64,000 nt of DNA from CBFDCQ01 sp965603355 (GCA_965603355.1 CBFDCQ010000008.1:5449-69448), one strand, 5' to 3'. Shown: positions 50,444 through 60,557, counted from the stretch's first letter. Notes: generated from the sequence alone by a model not told the origin. Numbers and translations are program-made.

Positions 50444-52189
50444 CTACTTTCTTGTCACTGTGATAGTGACATCTTTGCCAGGCTCGATCGTCTGCAGTTG
50501 CATTGTAGCCACGGACTCGGCTCGGTTCAAGAAATAGGTTGCACCGCTGACATCGATCTCGTAATCCTCGAAACCGGGATACAGTTTCAACGTAAGATGT
50601 GTGATTCCGTCCGGAGCGCTGATCGTCCATCCGAAACCGGATTCCGATCTCGTGAACCTGCCTACCCGGGCAGCTTTCCTCTCAATCCACCACTTGGCCA
50701 ACTTCGCGCCCGTGTCGTTGAACACCCATTTGCCGTCAAATCGTTTCAGGACGTCGCGGTAAGCCCCCAGACGGTCAACGCATCCGTCAGCGTCGCGCAC
50801 ATAAGTGCGCCAAAGCAAACTGAACAGGGCGTGCCGGCGGGATGTCTTTCTAACAATATTGGCTATGCGTGCGAGCGCGACTCGTACGTCGGGATCTTCT
50901 TCGAACAGCTTCTCGTCGGCGACGACGGCCGGGAGCTGCAGCGCCGATGAGGCTCGCCGCTCGCTGCGAATGTACGGGAAGTGAGGAAACGCCAGGCCTG
51001 CCCGGTAACCTACGTTATTAAGTCCGCCCGTGCTGCCGTATGCGAACGCGGCTTGCTCGTGTGAAAGATGGCTTCCGGGGATGTATGGGCCGACGGTGCG
51101 CTGATGCAACCCGCTGACCTCGCTTTGAAGCGTTTCCTCGAGCAGCTCTTTTTCAGACCGCACCTTCGCACAGGTGAGCGATGCCTCTTCACTGGCGCTC
51201 AACCCGATCTCGAACCCGCTGCGTCTGAGCTCTCCCAACGCGGCGGACATGCTCTCGTTGCTCACGCCGCGCAGGTCTGAGCCCGCGCCGCCGGTCGCGG
51301 GGAAATAGAACGAGGACGAGAAGCTGTGGTCGGTCTCCAGCCGCATGAGTTCCGAGAAGCCACGGAGCGGTTCTTTACGCATTTTGTTGAAACGCAATGC
51401 ACTTGATATATGCGCGAGCGCCTTTCCCGGTCTCAGCCGCAACATCTCCATTGCGGCGCCGGCAACCTCTTCGCGGAACGATCGTCGCGGGACGAACTCA
51501 ACGTCGTGCGAGAGGAATAGTGCCGACTCGTTGGACCGTGGCCAGTACCATTTTTGCAGCAACGCGGTCTTGCGTTCTCGAGCCACAATGATCAGCAGAT
51601 TCAGCACGATTTCCATGTAGTTGTTCACTATCGGTTCGTCCAGGACGTCCGCGCGACGCAGCGGGCGACCGTTGGCAGGCCGGTCTTCTCCCGCGTCATA
51701 GGTTTCTACGCGTCGTTCCGCCTCGCCGGACAGCAGGTAGAAAGCCGAGGCGACCAGGTCGAACAGGATATCAATCCGAAAGGTTTGCGGGTGGAACGAT
51801 ACGAGCGGTTTCTCGTCGGATGCGTCGATAACCAGTGCGCGGCCATCCGGCCGGGGTGAGACGCATCCGGCAACCAGGATCGGTCCTGTGGGCATGCCTC
51901 GAACGCCGGAGACGTTGGCGGGGCTGATGTGCGAGTCTGCGCCGGACCAGACCGTACCGTAATCCTCGCATTGCACTCTCACCAGGAAACCGTCACCGCG
52001 CCGGCGGGGATCGTCATTGCGCCCGTAGTAGAAGACGACGTCGCACGCCGGGCGCTCGATCCTGCGTGACGGTGTGTCGGCGGGATAAATCGTGTACGAT
52101 ACGCCAAGGGTGTCGAGGAGAGTATTGAACACGTATTCGGCCTCGCGGTCGAATTGAGGCGAACAATCCAGAACGACTCCTATTTCCAT
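50444..52189 (-). CDS. Polysaccharide-deacetylase-like protein with eroded active site
   Basis: A 581-residue protein from the ATG at 52189, preceded by GGAGTGG; an ATG at 52213 is also in frame. No signal peptide is seen. The N-terminal ~200 residues resemble the DUF7033-type domain found before NodB-like domains (FHPQTFRIDILFDLVASAFYLLSGEAE). The NodB-like part has the subfamily HDVD-type motif as FLSHDVEFV and the GYRAGLAFPHFPY block. The usual EIGLHGSY metal-binding histidine reads EIGLSASEE, and RQH reads HQR. Deacetylase activity is therefore doubtful. A C-terminal beta-rich domain follows. Pairing with the glycosyltransferase suggests polysaccharide synthesis. Confidence 0.75.
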   Translation of the reverse strand: MEIGVVLDCSPQFDREAEYVFNTLLDTLGVSYTIYPADTPSRRIERPACDVVFYYGRNDDPRRRGDGFLVRVQCEDYGTVWSGADSHISPANVSGVRGMPTGPILVAGCVSPRPDGRALVIDASDEKPLVSFHPQTFRIDILFDLVASAFYLLSGEAERRVETYDAGEDRPANGRPLRRADVLDEPIVNNYMEIVLNLLIIVARERKTALLQKWYWPRSNESALFLSHDVEFVPRRSFREEVAGAAMEMLRLRPGKALAHISSALRFNKMRKEPLRGFSELMRLETDHSFSSSFYFPATGGAGSDLRGVSNESMSAALGELRRSGFEIGLSASEEASLTCAKVRSEKELLEETLQSEVSGLHQRTVGPYIPGSHLSHEQAAFAYGSTGGLNNVGYRAGLAFPHFPYIRSERRASSALQLPAVVADEKLFEEDPDVRVALARIANIVRKTSRRHALFSLLWRTYVRDADGCVDRLGAYRDVLKRFDGKWVFNDTGAKLAKWWIERKAARVGRFTRSESGFGWTISAPDGITHLTLKLYPGFEDYEIDVSGATYFLNRAESVATMQLQTIEPGKDVTITVTRK

Positions 52190-52213
52190 CGGCACCACTC
52201 CCGGTGTTGGCAT

Positions 52214-52594
52214 GGAGACCGCGGAAAAGCGTGACCACGTAACGAGCGTGCGCGCAGTTCCCGCATTAATCGGGTTCGTTCTACAGCATGCCGGCTCGCT
52301 TTGTCAACCTCGGCCACGCGTCTGAGACGAGCCACGGAGGTCACAGAGAACGTCTTCTGGGCCAAGGAGGTCTGCCTCAGCCGCGAGATGTGAGAAGTTA
52401 AACCGACACGTGGCGTTTGGTTGAAGAGAGTGGTCTGCGGACGGAGGTTGCATGACCCTCCGAACGCCCTAAAACGGTAATCTGACAAGATTGGACGGGA
52501 TGCTCAGGATACCGTCGCAGTCGCGTCCGCCCTGTGTGTGGCTGCCGACGATCCGCAAATAATCACAGGCCCCTTTTCTGAGATGCTTGATTTA
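52214..52594. other. Intergenic region with a predicted minus-strand promoter
   Basis: A minus-strand promoter TTGACA (52307-52302), 18 bp, TAGAAC (52283-52278) lies about 90 bp before the deacetylase-like start and probably serves it and the glycosyltransferase. Beyond it no gene is recognised. Confidence 0.5.
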
Positions 52595-52700
52595 TTAAAA
52601 CCTGAACGTGAGGCCAACATACAATGCGGTATCGTCATTATCATCCGGGCCCGTGTGACCAAGTTCGAAGCACATACGCTGGTACCTCACCTCGGCACAA
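52595..52700 (-). pseudogene. Probable relic of an outer-membrane beta-barrel protein C-terminus
   Basis: Read on the minus strand, a short open frame ends in TAA at 52595-52597 and reads RYQRMCFELGHTGPDD...ALYVGLTFRF. Alternating strand pattern and a terminal Phe are the classic end of outer-membrane barrels. The frame runs back only to the stop of the amidohydrolase gene in a different frame, so the rest of the barrel gene is missing. It looks like a 3' fragment left after a deletion or rearrangement. Barrel identity is inferred from about 30 residues. Confidence 0.45.
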
Positions 52701-52703
52701 TTC

Positions 52704-53861
52704 CTAACGAAGGGCCTCCATCCACGGAGGATACGCATCTTCTCCTACGCCGTTTGACGCGAAAAACTCACTGATCCTCTGCGGCAGCTTCCTTCCGGGA
52801 AACAGAAACCTCAAGGGGTTCTGGAATGCAATACGATCAAGCATCTCTGGTTCCGGTGCTAATTCGGCAATAAATGGTTTCACATATTCCTCCAGTGTCC
52901 AAGTATGACGAGTCATCGGCCAATCCGTGCCGAAAATGATCCGATCCTTTGTGCGATCCTGGCCCATGAGATGCTTAAGAATTGGGAAATAGCGCTTGGC
53001 GGTTGTCCTACTCAGAGCTCTGGAGTGATACGAGAGATCTGCGTAAACATTGTCATACTCTTTCATTAAGTCCAGTATCTGGGTGCACCACGTTTCTTCC
53101 TGCCTGTCTTTTCCCATCAACATTAACTCATCATTTCCTCCAAAATGGGCAAAGTTGAGATACAACGCCGGGTGTTTTTGTAGAACCCCTTTCCAACTTG
53201 AAGGACGGCAAAAGTCTCGAGCGCACTCCATACAACGCATCAACTCACTGCTATAACCGCCGTCTTTGGAACAATGCGTAGTAATGGGAACGGAGTTTTC
53301 CTCGCAGTAGCCGTACACGGTCTCCAACTCACGCTCGACGCCGTCAGCATTACAGAAAGAGGAAGGATCAGGATGATAACCCAGGGGCGGATACATTTTC
53401 ACTCCCAAGAAACCCATCTTGTCAAGAGCCTCTATAGTGGCTTTTGAAGCGAATTTTCTGCGAGGGTCAAACATAATAAAGGGCATTATCCTCCCCGGGT
53501 GTTCAATAGCCATATCCGATGTCAACTTCACTTGGTATCGATATGGACATTCAGGTTTTACGTGAAAAGAGGCAATCTCGAGGTCCATCATGAGCGGAGT
53601 TGACAACACAATATTCGCCTCTTTCATTTCGCCGACAAGTATTCTGGCAACCTCATCGAAATCTCTCCTCATCATGTCGAGGACTTCATGAAGCTTATCG
53701 TACTTTGGGCCCGGCGTCACCACTGTTGCGACTCTTGCGAGCCACGCCGTTCCTTTGCGCCGCAGGAACCATTCTCGGGGAGCCGATCTAGTCTTGAAAA
53801 ATCCATCAGAAACGAATCTAAAATTCAGCAAATGACTGTGGACATCTATGAATTGCTGCAT
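52704..53861 (-). CDS. Amidohydrolase-2 family metal-dependent hydrolase
   Basis: A 385-residue protein with AGGAGG eight bases before the ATG. The TIM-barrel metallohydrolase pattern is clear: IDVHSHL at the N-terminus (metal HxH), FLGVKMYPPLGYHP, VPITTHCSKDGG with a metal His, LNFAHFGGND, and IIFGTDWPMTRH with the catalytic Asp. This is the ACMSD-like/amidohydrolase-2 family, which includes decarboxylases and hydrolases of aromatic or heterocyclic acids. Its reaction is not predictable here. It is monocistronic, flanked by non-coding stretches and the barrel-protein relic. Confidence 0.85.
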   Translation of the reverse strand: MQQFIDVHSHLLNFRFVSDGFFKTRSAPREWFLRRKGTAWLARVATVVTPGPKYDKLHEVLDMMRRDFDEVARILVGEMKEANIVLSTPLMMDLEIASFHVKPECPYRYQVKLTSDMAIEHPGRIMPFIMFDPRRKFASKATIEALDKMGFLGVKMYPPLGYHPDPSSFCNADGVERELETVYGYCEENSVPITTHCSKDGGYSSELMRCMECARDFCRPSSWKGVLQKHPALYLNFAHFGGNDELMLMGKDRQEETWCTQILDLMKEYDNVYADLSYHSRALSRTTAKRYFPILKHLMGQDRTKDRIIFGTDWPMTRHTWTLEEYVKPFIAELAPEPEMLDRIAFQNPLRFLFPGRKLPQRISEFFASNGVGEDAYPPWMEALR

Positions 53862-54510
53862 TTGGCCATCCTCCTATGACATATGACACCGGATGCGTTC
53901 ACGCCCCGTCAGAGTGTTGCCGGCGTGTGAGGGTGCTGCTCGCACGTTGGAGACCCCGCGCTTCAATCCCCTTTTCTCACTGAGCCTCCGCGGAATCACG
54001 CATGCAGTCTGGAGACCCCATCCAGGAGCGGAACAGCAGAGTGTGGTGACTTGGACTCGCTTCGGAACTGGGCATCTTTGTACCGCCCCCCAATATGTTC
54101 GGCCGAGTAACGAAATGCTGATTCTAAGTGTTGAGATACGCCTATGCTCGGTAATCACTCTGGTCAAATAGAGCGTGGTCGCCGCGCAATGCCACGCGGT
54201 TGTTACCCTCAGAGCCCCTGGAGCGTGTCGTAAAATGCGTAACTCAATCGTTGTGAGACAGTTACGGCATTAGAGTCCCGACGCACCTACCTGACGCTTC
54301 TACCCTCACCTATGATGACGGGAGCATGCCGCGTTTTCTTCCCACAAAAGTAAGAAGAGTCGCTTTGAGTGAAACGGGAATGCCGATGTGGTTCCTGCGC
54401 TCGATGGGAGTTGAGGCTAGGAAGGAGGCGACGAGAGCGGAGAAGGCTAGATCTAGGAGGATAGGGTTCCACGGCTTGGGGTTGTGTCTAAGTGCCTGTT
54501 TGGACTTCCT
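53862..54510. other. Intergenic stretch of about 650 bases, no gene recognised
   Basis: Several short open frames lack ribosome sites. The part at 54310-54500 is open on both strands: about 66 codons on the minus strand including a hydrophobic run (ILLDLAFSALVASFLAS), and about 62 on the plus strand. Neither is identified. This could be a degraded gene or repeat and is left unassigned. Confidence 0.4.
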
Positions 54511-54957
54511 TTAGCGTTTCCTACTGTCCAGGAGAATCGTTACGGGGCCCGCGTTGACAAGCTCGACATCCATCATGGCGCCGAAAATGCCTGTTTGCAC
54601 GGGCAGGCCTTCGGACCTGATCAGGTCGCAGGTTCTCATGAACAGCGGTTCCGCCGCATCGGGTTGAGCGGATTGAATAAAGGATGGTCTGTTGCCTTTG
54701 CGACAGTCGCCGAGCAGCGTGAACTGCGACACGAGCAGAACAGCGCCCTCAACATCACGAAGCGACCGGTTCATCTTGCCGGCTTTGCCCTGAAAAATGC
54801 GCATGTTAGCAATCTTCCTCGCGATGAACTCCGCATCCTGGTCGGTATCATCCTTCTCGACGCCCAAGAGCACGAGCAGGCCCGTGCCGATTCTCGCGCA
54901 GACCTCGTTGTCTACCGAAACATGTGCTCTTGTCACTCTCTGGATTACAGCGCGCAA
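54511..54957 (-). CDS. dtd: D-aminoacyl-tRNA deacylase
   Basis: A 148-residue protein of canonical length. It begins with TTG after an AAGGA site. The family hallmarks are present: MRAVIQRVTRAHVSVD at the N-terminus, the SQFTLLGD active-site motif, and the cross-subunit NAGPVTI (Gly-cisPro) motif. It removes D-amino acids, and glycine from tRNA-Ala, mischarged on tRNA, in the cytoplasm. It lies downstream of the penicillin-acylase-type gene, separated by a GC-rich palindrome. Confidence 0.96.
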   Translation of the reverse strand: MRAVIQRVTRAHVSVDNEVCARIGTGLLVLLGVEKDDTDQDAEFIARKIANMRIFQGKAGKMNRSLRDVEGAVLLVSQFTLLGDCRKGNRPSFIQSAQPDAAEPLFMRTCDLIRSEGLPVQTGIFGAMMDVELVNAGPVTILLDSRKR

Positions 54958-54986
54958 TTGTTCGTCCTTCTTCTTCCGTTCCTCCC

Positions 54987-55005
54987 GGCGGGCGGGACGC
55001 CCGCC
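54987..55005. repeat. GC-rich palindrome between penicillin-acylase-type gene and dtd
   Basis: GGCGGGCGGGACGCCCGCC forms an 8-bp stem with a 3-nt loop and is followed by CCTACG. It matches the style and core of the hairpin at 18451-18469. It lies 39 bp after the stop at 55044 on the minus strand. Confidence 0.75.
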
Positions 55006-55043
55006 CTACGTGGAGTGCGGGATCAAACTTTCCAACCTGGATT

Positions 55044-57371
55044 CTAAGTAGGTTTGAGCACCATCACCGATTCGGTCTCTTCGTCGGAGAAGCGCTCGGG
55101 GGTGCTATAGGACACGAGTCGGACGTACTCGCCGTTTTTCCAGAGCTCGAACAGGTCCGCATAGTGCCTGCTCGATCCATCCTCCGACTGACCGCCGGGA
55201 TAGGCTGCGAGCAGCTCGTCGCGTTTGTCGAAACTGGCGATTAGCCTGAGCGTTGCGCCGGCATTCACTTCATTCAAGTCGCCGCCGGGGTTCAAGGTGT
55301 AGCTGGTTCCGCCAACCGGCACGTTCTTTCTGGACAAGTTTTCGACGCGTGCCAGAGACTCGAACCGTGCGCTGTTGAACCGTCCCCATTTCCATCCGCG
55401 CATATCCTCGCCCGCTTTGAGGATGAGCTGGTTCACGGCCTTACGCAGACTTTCTCGTAAGATCGCGTCGAGGGCTTCGCCTTCCGGCATTTCTACTATT
55501 CCCGTCTTCATATGTTCAGGTTGCTCCCTGATAATCTGCTCCAACAGCTCTGCGGGCGGCTCCCACGACTTTTGCCGGGGGAGATCCCATCGGTCCTCGG
55601 GAGCCAGCGTTGCGCCGCGCCACAGGCGGTTCCAGACAGCATCCCGCACAAACATGAACCAGCTAATCCATATAGTCGTCGCCACGCTGTCCGGGGCGGC
55701 TTTGAAATCCCAGATCTTGAGCAGACCGAGCACCCTTGCCATGTGCTGCTCGGGTTTTTCGTCTTGAAATGCCGAGAAGAGCGCGGGAAGGAAGGCTTCG
55801 GCAGCACAGTCGTGCACGTCGAGCTGAAACCTTTTCATGTCCTCGACGCTTACAATCTGGTTGGCAGAAAGCAGATGGTTGATCCGGCGCGCACGGTAGC
55901 TTGGAGCCCACTGCCAGCCGAGGTAATAAGGATAACTTCGTCCCACAGGACGCTGGTTGGCTGACGCCACAAAACGGCATTCCGGATTCATCACGTATCT
56001 CAGCTTACTGAACGGTATGAACCGCTGCCAGTCAAACGCGCCGGATGAACCGTCATGAGGAACGCGACCGAATCCGCGTTTACGGATCGGAAACCCTCCG
56101 GCGGGTATAATAGCCACGTTGCCTTCGTTATCGGCATACGCGAAATTCTGGGCGGGTACGCTCACACAACGGACGGCGTCGAGAAAGTCGTCGAAGTTCG
56201 TCGCGCTGTTGAACCTGAGGATAGCCTGAAGTTCGTCCGACGGTTGGTGACCTACCCACTGCATAGTTACGGTCTGTCCTTCGCGAGTCAGGACGGGACC
56301 GTGAACCGACAGTTCAATGGCGACGTGTTTCGTCTCGGCGTCCTTGACAGCGATCTCCTCCTCGACGGTCTCGAAACGGCGCCATCTTGCCTTATGCCGG
56401 TATTTCGAACCGTCTTTGGGATGCACCTTCTCGTAGAAGTAGTCGACGACATCAGCACGCGTGCTCGTCATACCCCAGGCGATGTGCTCATTACGTCCCA
56501 CGATAACTCCGGGCATTCCCGGGAAAGTGGCGCCGGCGACGTTCAATCCGTCCGCGACAAGGTGAGCGAGATACCATACCGAAGGGAGGCTGAACTCCAA
56601 GTGTAGATCATTGCAGAGGATGGGTTTGCGCGTCGCGGATTTCGTGCCGTCAACCGCCCAATTGTTGCTGCCGGGCCGTCTGCTTGCCCCCTGCAGGAAG
56701 CCTGCTCGGAGCGCGCGTCCGAGAATGTCATGCGCAGCTTCAAGGAGCCCGGGCACATCATTCGGGATCCTCGAGCGCGCATGGCGTGGTTTCGACGGCC
56801 TCTTGTCCGGAACGACAGGTGTCTCATACGGTCGGTCCAGCGGGTAAAGTGCATCCGCGGCGTCGGCGCCGAGCCCGTCCACCACTGCCGGGAGCCACAG
56901 ATCGTCGAAGGAGCCGCAAACGAGCCACGCCACGTACCTCAAAAACGCCAACGAGTCGATCGGAGCCCACGGTTCCATCACGTAGCCAAGCGTGGCGAAA
57001 TAGGAGGGGAGTTCGTCCGGCGATACTTCCTCAACGCGAGCGTTGACGCCGCGACAATAGGCTGTGAGACACCGATACGAGAGGCCATCCGGGGTCATCT
57101 CGTCAAGACATCTCTGTGCAGCGCGTTTGAACCCGAGAGTGCGGCAGAACAGGTCTCGTTCGAACGCCCGCTCGCCCAGCACTTCTGCCAGGCGGCCTTG
57201 AGCCGTTCTTCGCAGTATGTCCATCTGCCACATTCTGTCCGTGGCATGGACATAGCCGAGCGCACAAGCGGCGTCTTCGCTGGTATCGCCATAAATGTGG
57301 GGTATGCCGTACCGGTCCGTTACGATCGTGACGTTTTTTTCGAGCGCGCCAAGCGTCGTGCTTCTCACCAC
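55044..57371 (-). CDS. Penicillin-acylase-type Ntn hydrolase
   Basis: A 775-residue S45 peptidase-type protein. The alpha-chain region has TDRYGIPHIYGDTSEDAACALGYVHATDRMWQMDILRR. The linker precedes the autocatalytic site GSNNWAV, where the Ser becomes the N-terminal nucleophile of the beta chain (near residue 245). The beta chain has NDLHLEFSLPSVWY, FPGMPGVIVGRNEHIAWG and SANQRP-type blocks. Family members cleave amide bonds of penicillins, acyl-homoserine lactones or related N-acyl compounds and are usually periplasmic. Here the GTG start lies only ~40 bases after the predicted transcription start, and no signal peptide is found, so export is unclear. Confidence 0.9.
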   Translation of the reverse strand: MVRSTTLGALEKNVTIVTDRYGIPHIYGDTSEDAACALGYVHATDRMWQMDILRRTAQGRLAEVLGERAFERDLFCRTLGFKRAAQRCLDEMTPDGLSYRCLTAYCRGVNARVEEVSPDELPSYFATLGYVMEPWAPIDSLAFLRYVAWLVCGSFDDLWLPAVVDGLGADAADALYPLDRPYETPVVPDKRPSKPRHARSRIPNDVPGLLEAAHDILGRALRAGFLQGASRRPGSNNWAVDGTKSATRKPILCNDLHLEFSLPSVWYLAHLVADGLNVAGATFPGMPGVIVGRNEHIAWGMTSTRADVVDYFYEKVHPKDGSKYRHKARWRRFETVEEEIAVKDAETKHVAIELSVHGPVLTREGQTVTMQWVGHQPSDELQAILRFNSATNFDDFLDAVRCVSVPAQNFAYADNEGNVAIIPAGGFPIRKRGFGRVPHDGSSGAFDWQRFIPFSKLRYVMNPECRFVASANQRPVGRSYPYYLGWQWAPSYRARRINHLLSANQIVSVEDMKRFQLDVHDCAAEAFLPALFSAFQDEKPEQHMARVLGLLKIWDFKAAPDSVATTIWISWFMFVRDAVWNRLWRGATLAPEDRWDLPRQKSWEPPAELLEQIIREQPEHMKTGIVEMPEGEALDAILRESLRKAVNQLILKAGEDMRGWKWGRFNSARFESLARVENLSRKNVPVGGTSYTLNPGGDLNEVNAGATLRLIASFDKRDELLAAYPGGQSEDGSSRHYADLFELWKNGEYVRLVSYSTPERFSDEETESVMVLKPT

Positions 57372-57418
57372 CGCGCGTACCTCCCACCAGATTCGTTCCC
57401 CGCCAAGCTTGCCGTATG

Positions 57419-57447
57419 ATTATATGCCAAGATACCGGATAAGGCAA
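57419..57447 (-). promoter_or_regulatory. Predicted promoter of the penicillin-acylase-type gene
   Basis: On the minus strand TTGCCT (57447-57442), 17 bp, TATAAT (57424-57419). It gives a leader of about 40 nt with GGGAGGT before the GTG at 57371. This leaves no room for an upstream signal-peptide-coding start. Confidence 0.65.
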
Positions 57448-57548
57448 GGCGTGTTGTCCAACAATTCCATGTCCGGGTGTAGCATTGTAGAATAAAGGCC
57501 GCTGCCTCGCGCAAATACCTACCTGCAAAACTCGAGATGCTGTCGAGA

Positions 57549-57578
57549 TTGACATGAGACGCGAATCAGGACTATAAT
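57549..57578 (+). promoter_or_regulatory. Predicted promoter of the UvrA-like gene
   Basis: TTGACA (57549-57554), 18 bp, TATAAT (57573-57578). The leader to the GTG at 57729 would be about 145 nt, longer than usual for this window. No further motif such as an inverted SOS-type box was recognised in it. Confidence 0.65.
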
Positions 57579-57728
57579 GGCCGGATGGCCCGCGTCACGT
57601 AGGCGGGCATGGATCAGACGTCCAGTAGCATGAGTATGGAGCAGGATTCGTGGTGACAGGGAGTGTGGGGCGAGTTGTCGCAGGCCTGACCCTGCTATCA
57701 TCGATGGCGTCCTGCCGGAGCTTTTGCA

Positions 57729-60557
57729 GTGTGCACGGAAACCAAGGAATCACTCCGGAGCGGTGACTCAGCCAGGAATATCTGCCTGGCAGGGGTGCGC
57801 GTACACAACCTGAAGAACCTCGATGTTGAGATACCGCGCAACCGTCTTGTAGCCGTTACCGGGGTGAGCGGTGCGGGCAAATCGAGCCTCGTGATTGACA
57901 CAATCTGCGCGGAGGGTCAACGTCGCTACCTTGAATCGCTCGATCCGTATTCGAGACAGTTCGTCGGCAGGATGAGCAGTCCGGACGTGGACTTCGCCGT
58001 AGGAATCCCACCGACGATTAGTCCCAAAAAGGTTGCGCTTTCGCACAAATGGCGCTCAACCGTGGGGACTGCCACGGAGATCTACAACTACTTGCGTCTA
58101 CTTTTCGCCAAAATCGGCGTAGTGCATTGTTACCGGTGCGGGCGCGAGATGGAGAGCACGAGTGCCGAGCAGGTAGCCGACGAGCTTGAAAAGGCACACG
58201 GCGGTGACCTGGTTTTCATAACATTCGGGGTGAACGGGTCGCCATCGGGCAAGCTGATGGAGCGGCTGGTGCGCGACGGGTATACGCGCGCGATTGTGGG
58301 GGACTCGGTTCAGCAGATAGACGAGCTTCGCGGCCGGAGGAACAAGAAGCGCGCCGAGGTACACGTGGTCGTTGACCGCGTCACTCCGGGTCGGTGCGGG
58401 CGAAGACGCCTTGTTGACTCGCTCGAGACTGCCTACCGTGAGGGCTCGGGCGAGTTGAGGGTACATGTTGCGGAAGCTGACGTGCTGCGCTACAGCGCGC
58501 GTCCCGACTGTCCTTACTGCGGGACAGAACCTGTCAGTCTGAGCCCGGCTCTTTTCTCGTTCAACAGCGCGGCGGGGACATGTGCTCAGTGCCGCGGCTC
58601 CGGAATGGTGGCGGAGGTGGACCTGCAGGCGGTCATCCCGGATGAGGCCAGAAGTATCGAGGATGGAGCTATTGCACCGTGGAGGCATCAGCAGCATCGT
58701 TGGCCATTGAACGAGCTGAGGATCATAGCGCACAAGTACGGCCTGTCTCTGCGCGTCCCCTTTGAACAACTCAGCCGTAAGAACAGAAGACTTGTGCTTG
58801 AGGGTGAGACGTACTTCCCCGGCGTCTACAGATTCTTCGAGATGCTTGAACAGAAGAGGCACAAGCCGGGTGTGGCGGAGTACCTGGACGTGTATCGTAA
58901 GAGCGTTGAGTGTCCGGAGTGCGCGGGAAACAGGCTGAACCCGCAGGCGGCCAGCGTGCACGTTAACGGATTCAACATTGCAGAGCTCTGCAATTCACCC
59001 TTGTCCGGTTTGAAGAAACGTCTGGCGGGACTCAGGTTGGACGGTTGGCAGAGAAAGGTAGCTGGTGGGTCAATTGAGCAGATCGTGAGGCGCGTTGATT
59101 GTCTCACAAAAATGGGGCTCGGCTACCTGACGTTGGACAGGAACTTCGCGAGTCTTTCCGAAGGAGAGGTTCGACGGGTGAATCTCGCGGGTTTCCTTTC
59201 AGCTGACCTCAGCGGCAGCCTGTATGCGCTGGACGAACCGACGGTAGGTCTTCATCCGTGTGACCGCGAGCGTTTGTTCGAGGCGCTCGAGGCGCTCAAA
59301 GAGCGCGGTAACACGGTTATCGTCATAGAGCATGACAGGCATATCCTCGAAAGGGCAGACCAGGTCCTCGAGCTGGGACCCGGAGCTGGACGAGCCGGCG
59401 GGGAGATTGTGTTTCAGGGAACCTACGATCGGATCCTCTCCTGCGGTAAGTCCCTTACAGGAAGATACTTATCAGGGCACTCGACGGCGCTAACTCATGA
59501 AAGACGCGTAGCTAGCGGGCATCTGAAGGTCATCGGGGCGCACAAGCACAATCTTCGTGATATCAATCTGAAAATCCCCCTGGGAGTGTTGGTGTGTATC
59601 ACGGGCGTGTCAGGTTCCGGTAAGAGCGTGTTGTTGCGGGACGTGATCTATGCCGCTCTTGCGGGTGAGAATGACGCGTTGCCTCGGGGGGGTAACGGGT
59701 ATGTCGCGCTGGAGGGAGCCGAGCAAATAGAACGAGCAATGTTCGCGGACCACAGTTCCATAGGCCGCTCACCGAGATCGGTACCGCTGTCTTACATTGG
59801 AGTCTACGCTAAAGTACGCGCGCTTTTCGCCGGTGTTCGCGTGGCGCGGGTTAAGGGTTACCGGAGCAACCGTTTTTCTTTCAATGCGAAGGGAGGGCGT
59901 TGTTCCGGTTGTAAAGGTCTGGGCTACATCGAAGTGGCGATGAACCTGGTGCCTAACGTCCGTGCGAAGTGTTCTGCGTGTGAGGGCAAGAGGTTCAAGG
60001 ACGAGATACTGCAGGTGCGCTTCCGGGGCAAGAACATTGCCGACGTGTTGGATATGACTGCGGAGGAGGCGGTGACGTTTTTTTGCGATTCGCCCGATAT
60101 AGAGAGCGGACTCAGGGCGCTTGACGAGGTCGGTCTGGGATACTTGCAGCTCGGTCAGCCGCTGGCGAGCCTTTCGCGTGGCGAGGCTCAGCGGCTCAAA
60201 CTGGCCTCTTCCATCTTACGAGGCGCTGGAGGCGATGCTCTGTTCTTGTTCGACGAACCCACGGCGGGGCTCCACTTTGAGGATGTGAGGAAGCTGACCG
60301 AGTGTTTCGATACGCTTCTGGAGAAGGGCAACTCAGTTATCGTAGCAGAACACAACATGGAACTGGTCAGGCAGGCCGATTACGTAGTGGATCTGGGTCC
60401 GGGAGCCGGTCTGAGGGGCGGTAGAGTTGTTGCAAGAGGAACGCCGCAGCATGTTGCTCGATGCAAGTCCTCGAAAACGGGGAAGGCTCTCGAGGAGTAC
60501 ATAAGGTGTGCGGGACAACCAGCAGGTGGGGAGGTACGCGCTCTCGCAGGAGCGTGA
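57729..60557 (+). CDS. UvrA-like excinuclease paralogue
   Basis: A 942-residue tandem-ABC protein of UvrA architecture. The first ATPase has Walker [12 protein letters not shown] (~45-57) and [10 protein letters not shown]. UvrB-binding and insertion domains follow. Zinc-finger cysteines include CYRCG, CPYCG with CAQCRGSG, and CSGCKGLG with CSACEGKR. The second ATPase has [11 protein letters not shown] and [10 protein letters not shown]. Canonical UvrA has LSGGEAQR in both halves; here the first reads LSEGEVRR and the second LSRGEAQR. The IDQK motif reads SPKK. This points to a divergent paralogue, acting in repair of special lesions or resistance to DNA-binding compounds, not the main UvrA. 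Start GTG 57729. Confidence 0.88.
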   Translation: MCTETKESLRSGDSARNICLAGVRVHNLKNLDVEIPRNRLVAVTGVSGAGKSSLVIDTICAEGQRRYLESLDPYSRQFVGRMSSPDVDFAVGIPPTISPKKVALSHKWRSTVGTATEIYNYLRLLFAKIGVVHCYRCGREMESTSAEQVADELEKAHGGDLVFITFGVNGSPSGKLMERLVRDGYTRAIVGDSVQQIDELRGRRNKKRAEVHVVVDRVTPGRCGRRRLVDSLETAYREGSGELRVHVAEADVLRYSARPDCPYCGTEPVSLSPALFSFNSAAGTCAQCRGSGMVAEVDLQAVIPDEARSIEDGAIAPWRHQQHRWPLNELRIIAHKYGLSLRVPFEQLSRKNRRLVLEGETYFPGVYRFFEMLEQKRHKPGVAEYLDVYRKSVECPECAGNRLNPQAASVHVNGFNIAELCNSPLSGLKKRLAGLRLDGWQRKVAGGSIEQIVRRVDCLTKMGLGYLTLDRNFASLSEGEVRRVNLAGFLSADLSGSLYALDEPTVGLHPCDRERLFEALEALKERGNTVIVIEHDRHILERADQVLELGPGAGRAGGEIVFQGTYDRILSCGKSLTGRYLSGHSTALTHERRVASGHLKVIGAHKHNLRDINLKIPLGVLVCITGVSGSGKSVLLRDVIYAALAGENDALPRGGNGYVALEGAEQIERAMFADHSSIGRSPRSVPLSYIGVYAKVRALFAGVRVARVKGYRSNRFSFNAKGGRCSGCKGLGYIEVAMNLVPNVRAKCSACEGKRFKDEILQVRFRGKNIADVLDMTAEEAVTFFCDSPDIESGLRALDEVGLGYLQLGQPLASLSRGEAQRLKLASSILRGAGGDALFLFDEPTAGLHFEDVRKLTECFDTLLEKGNSVIVAEHNMELVRQADYVVDLGPGAGLRGGRVVARGTPQHVARCKSSKTGKALEEYIRCAGQPAGGEVRALAGA

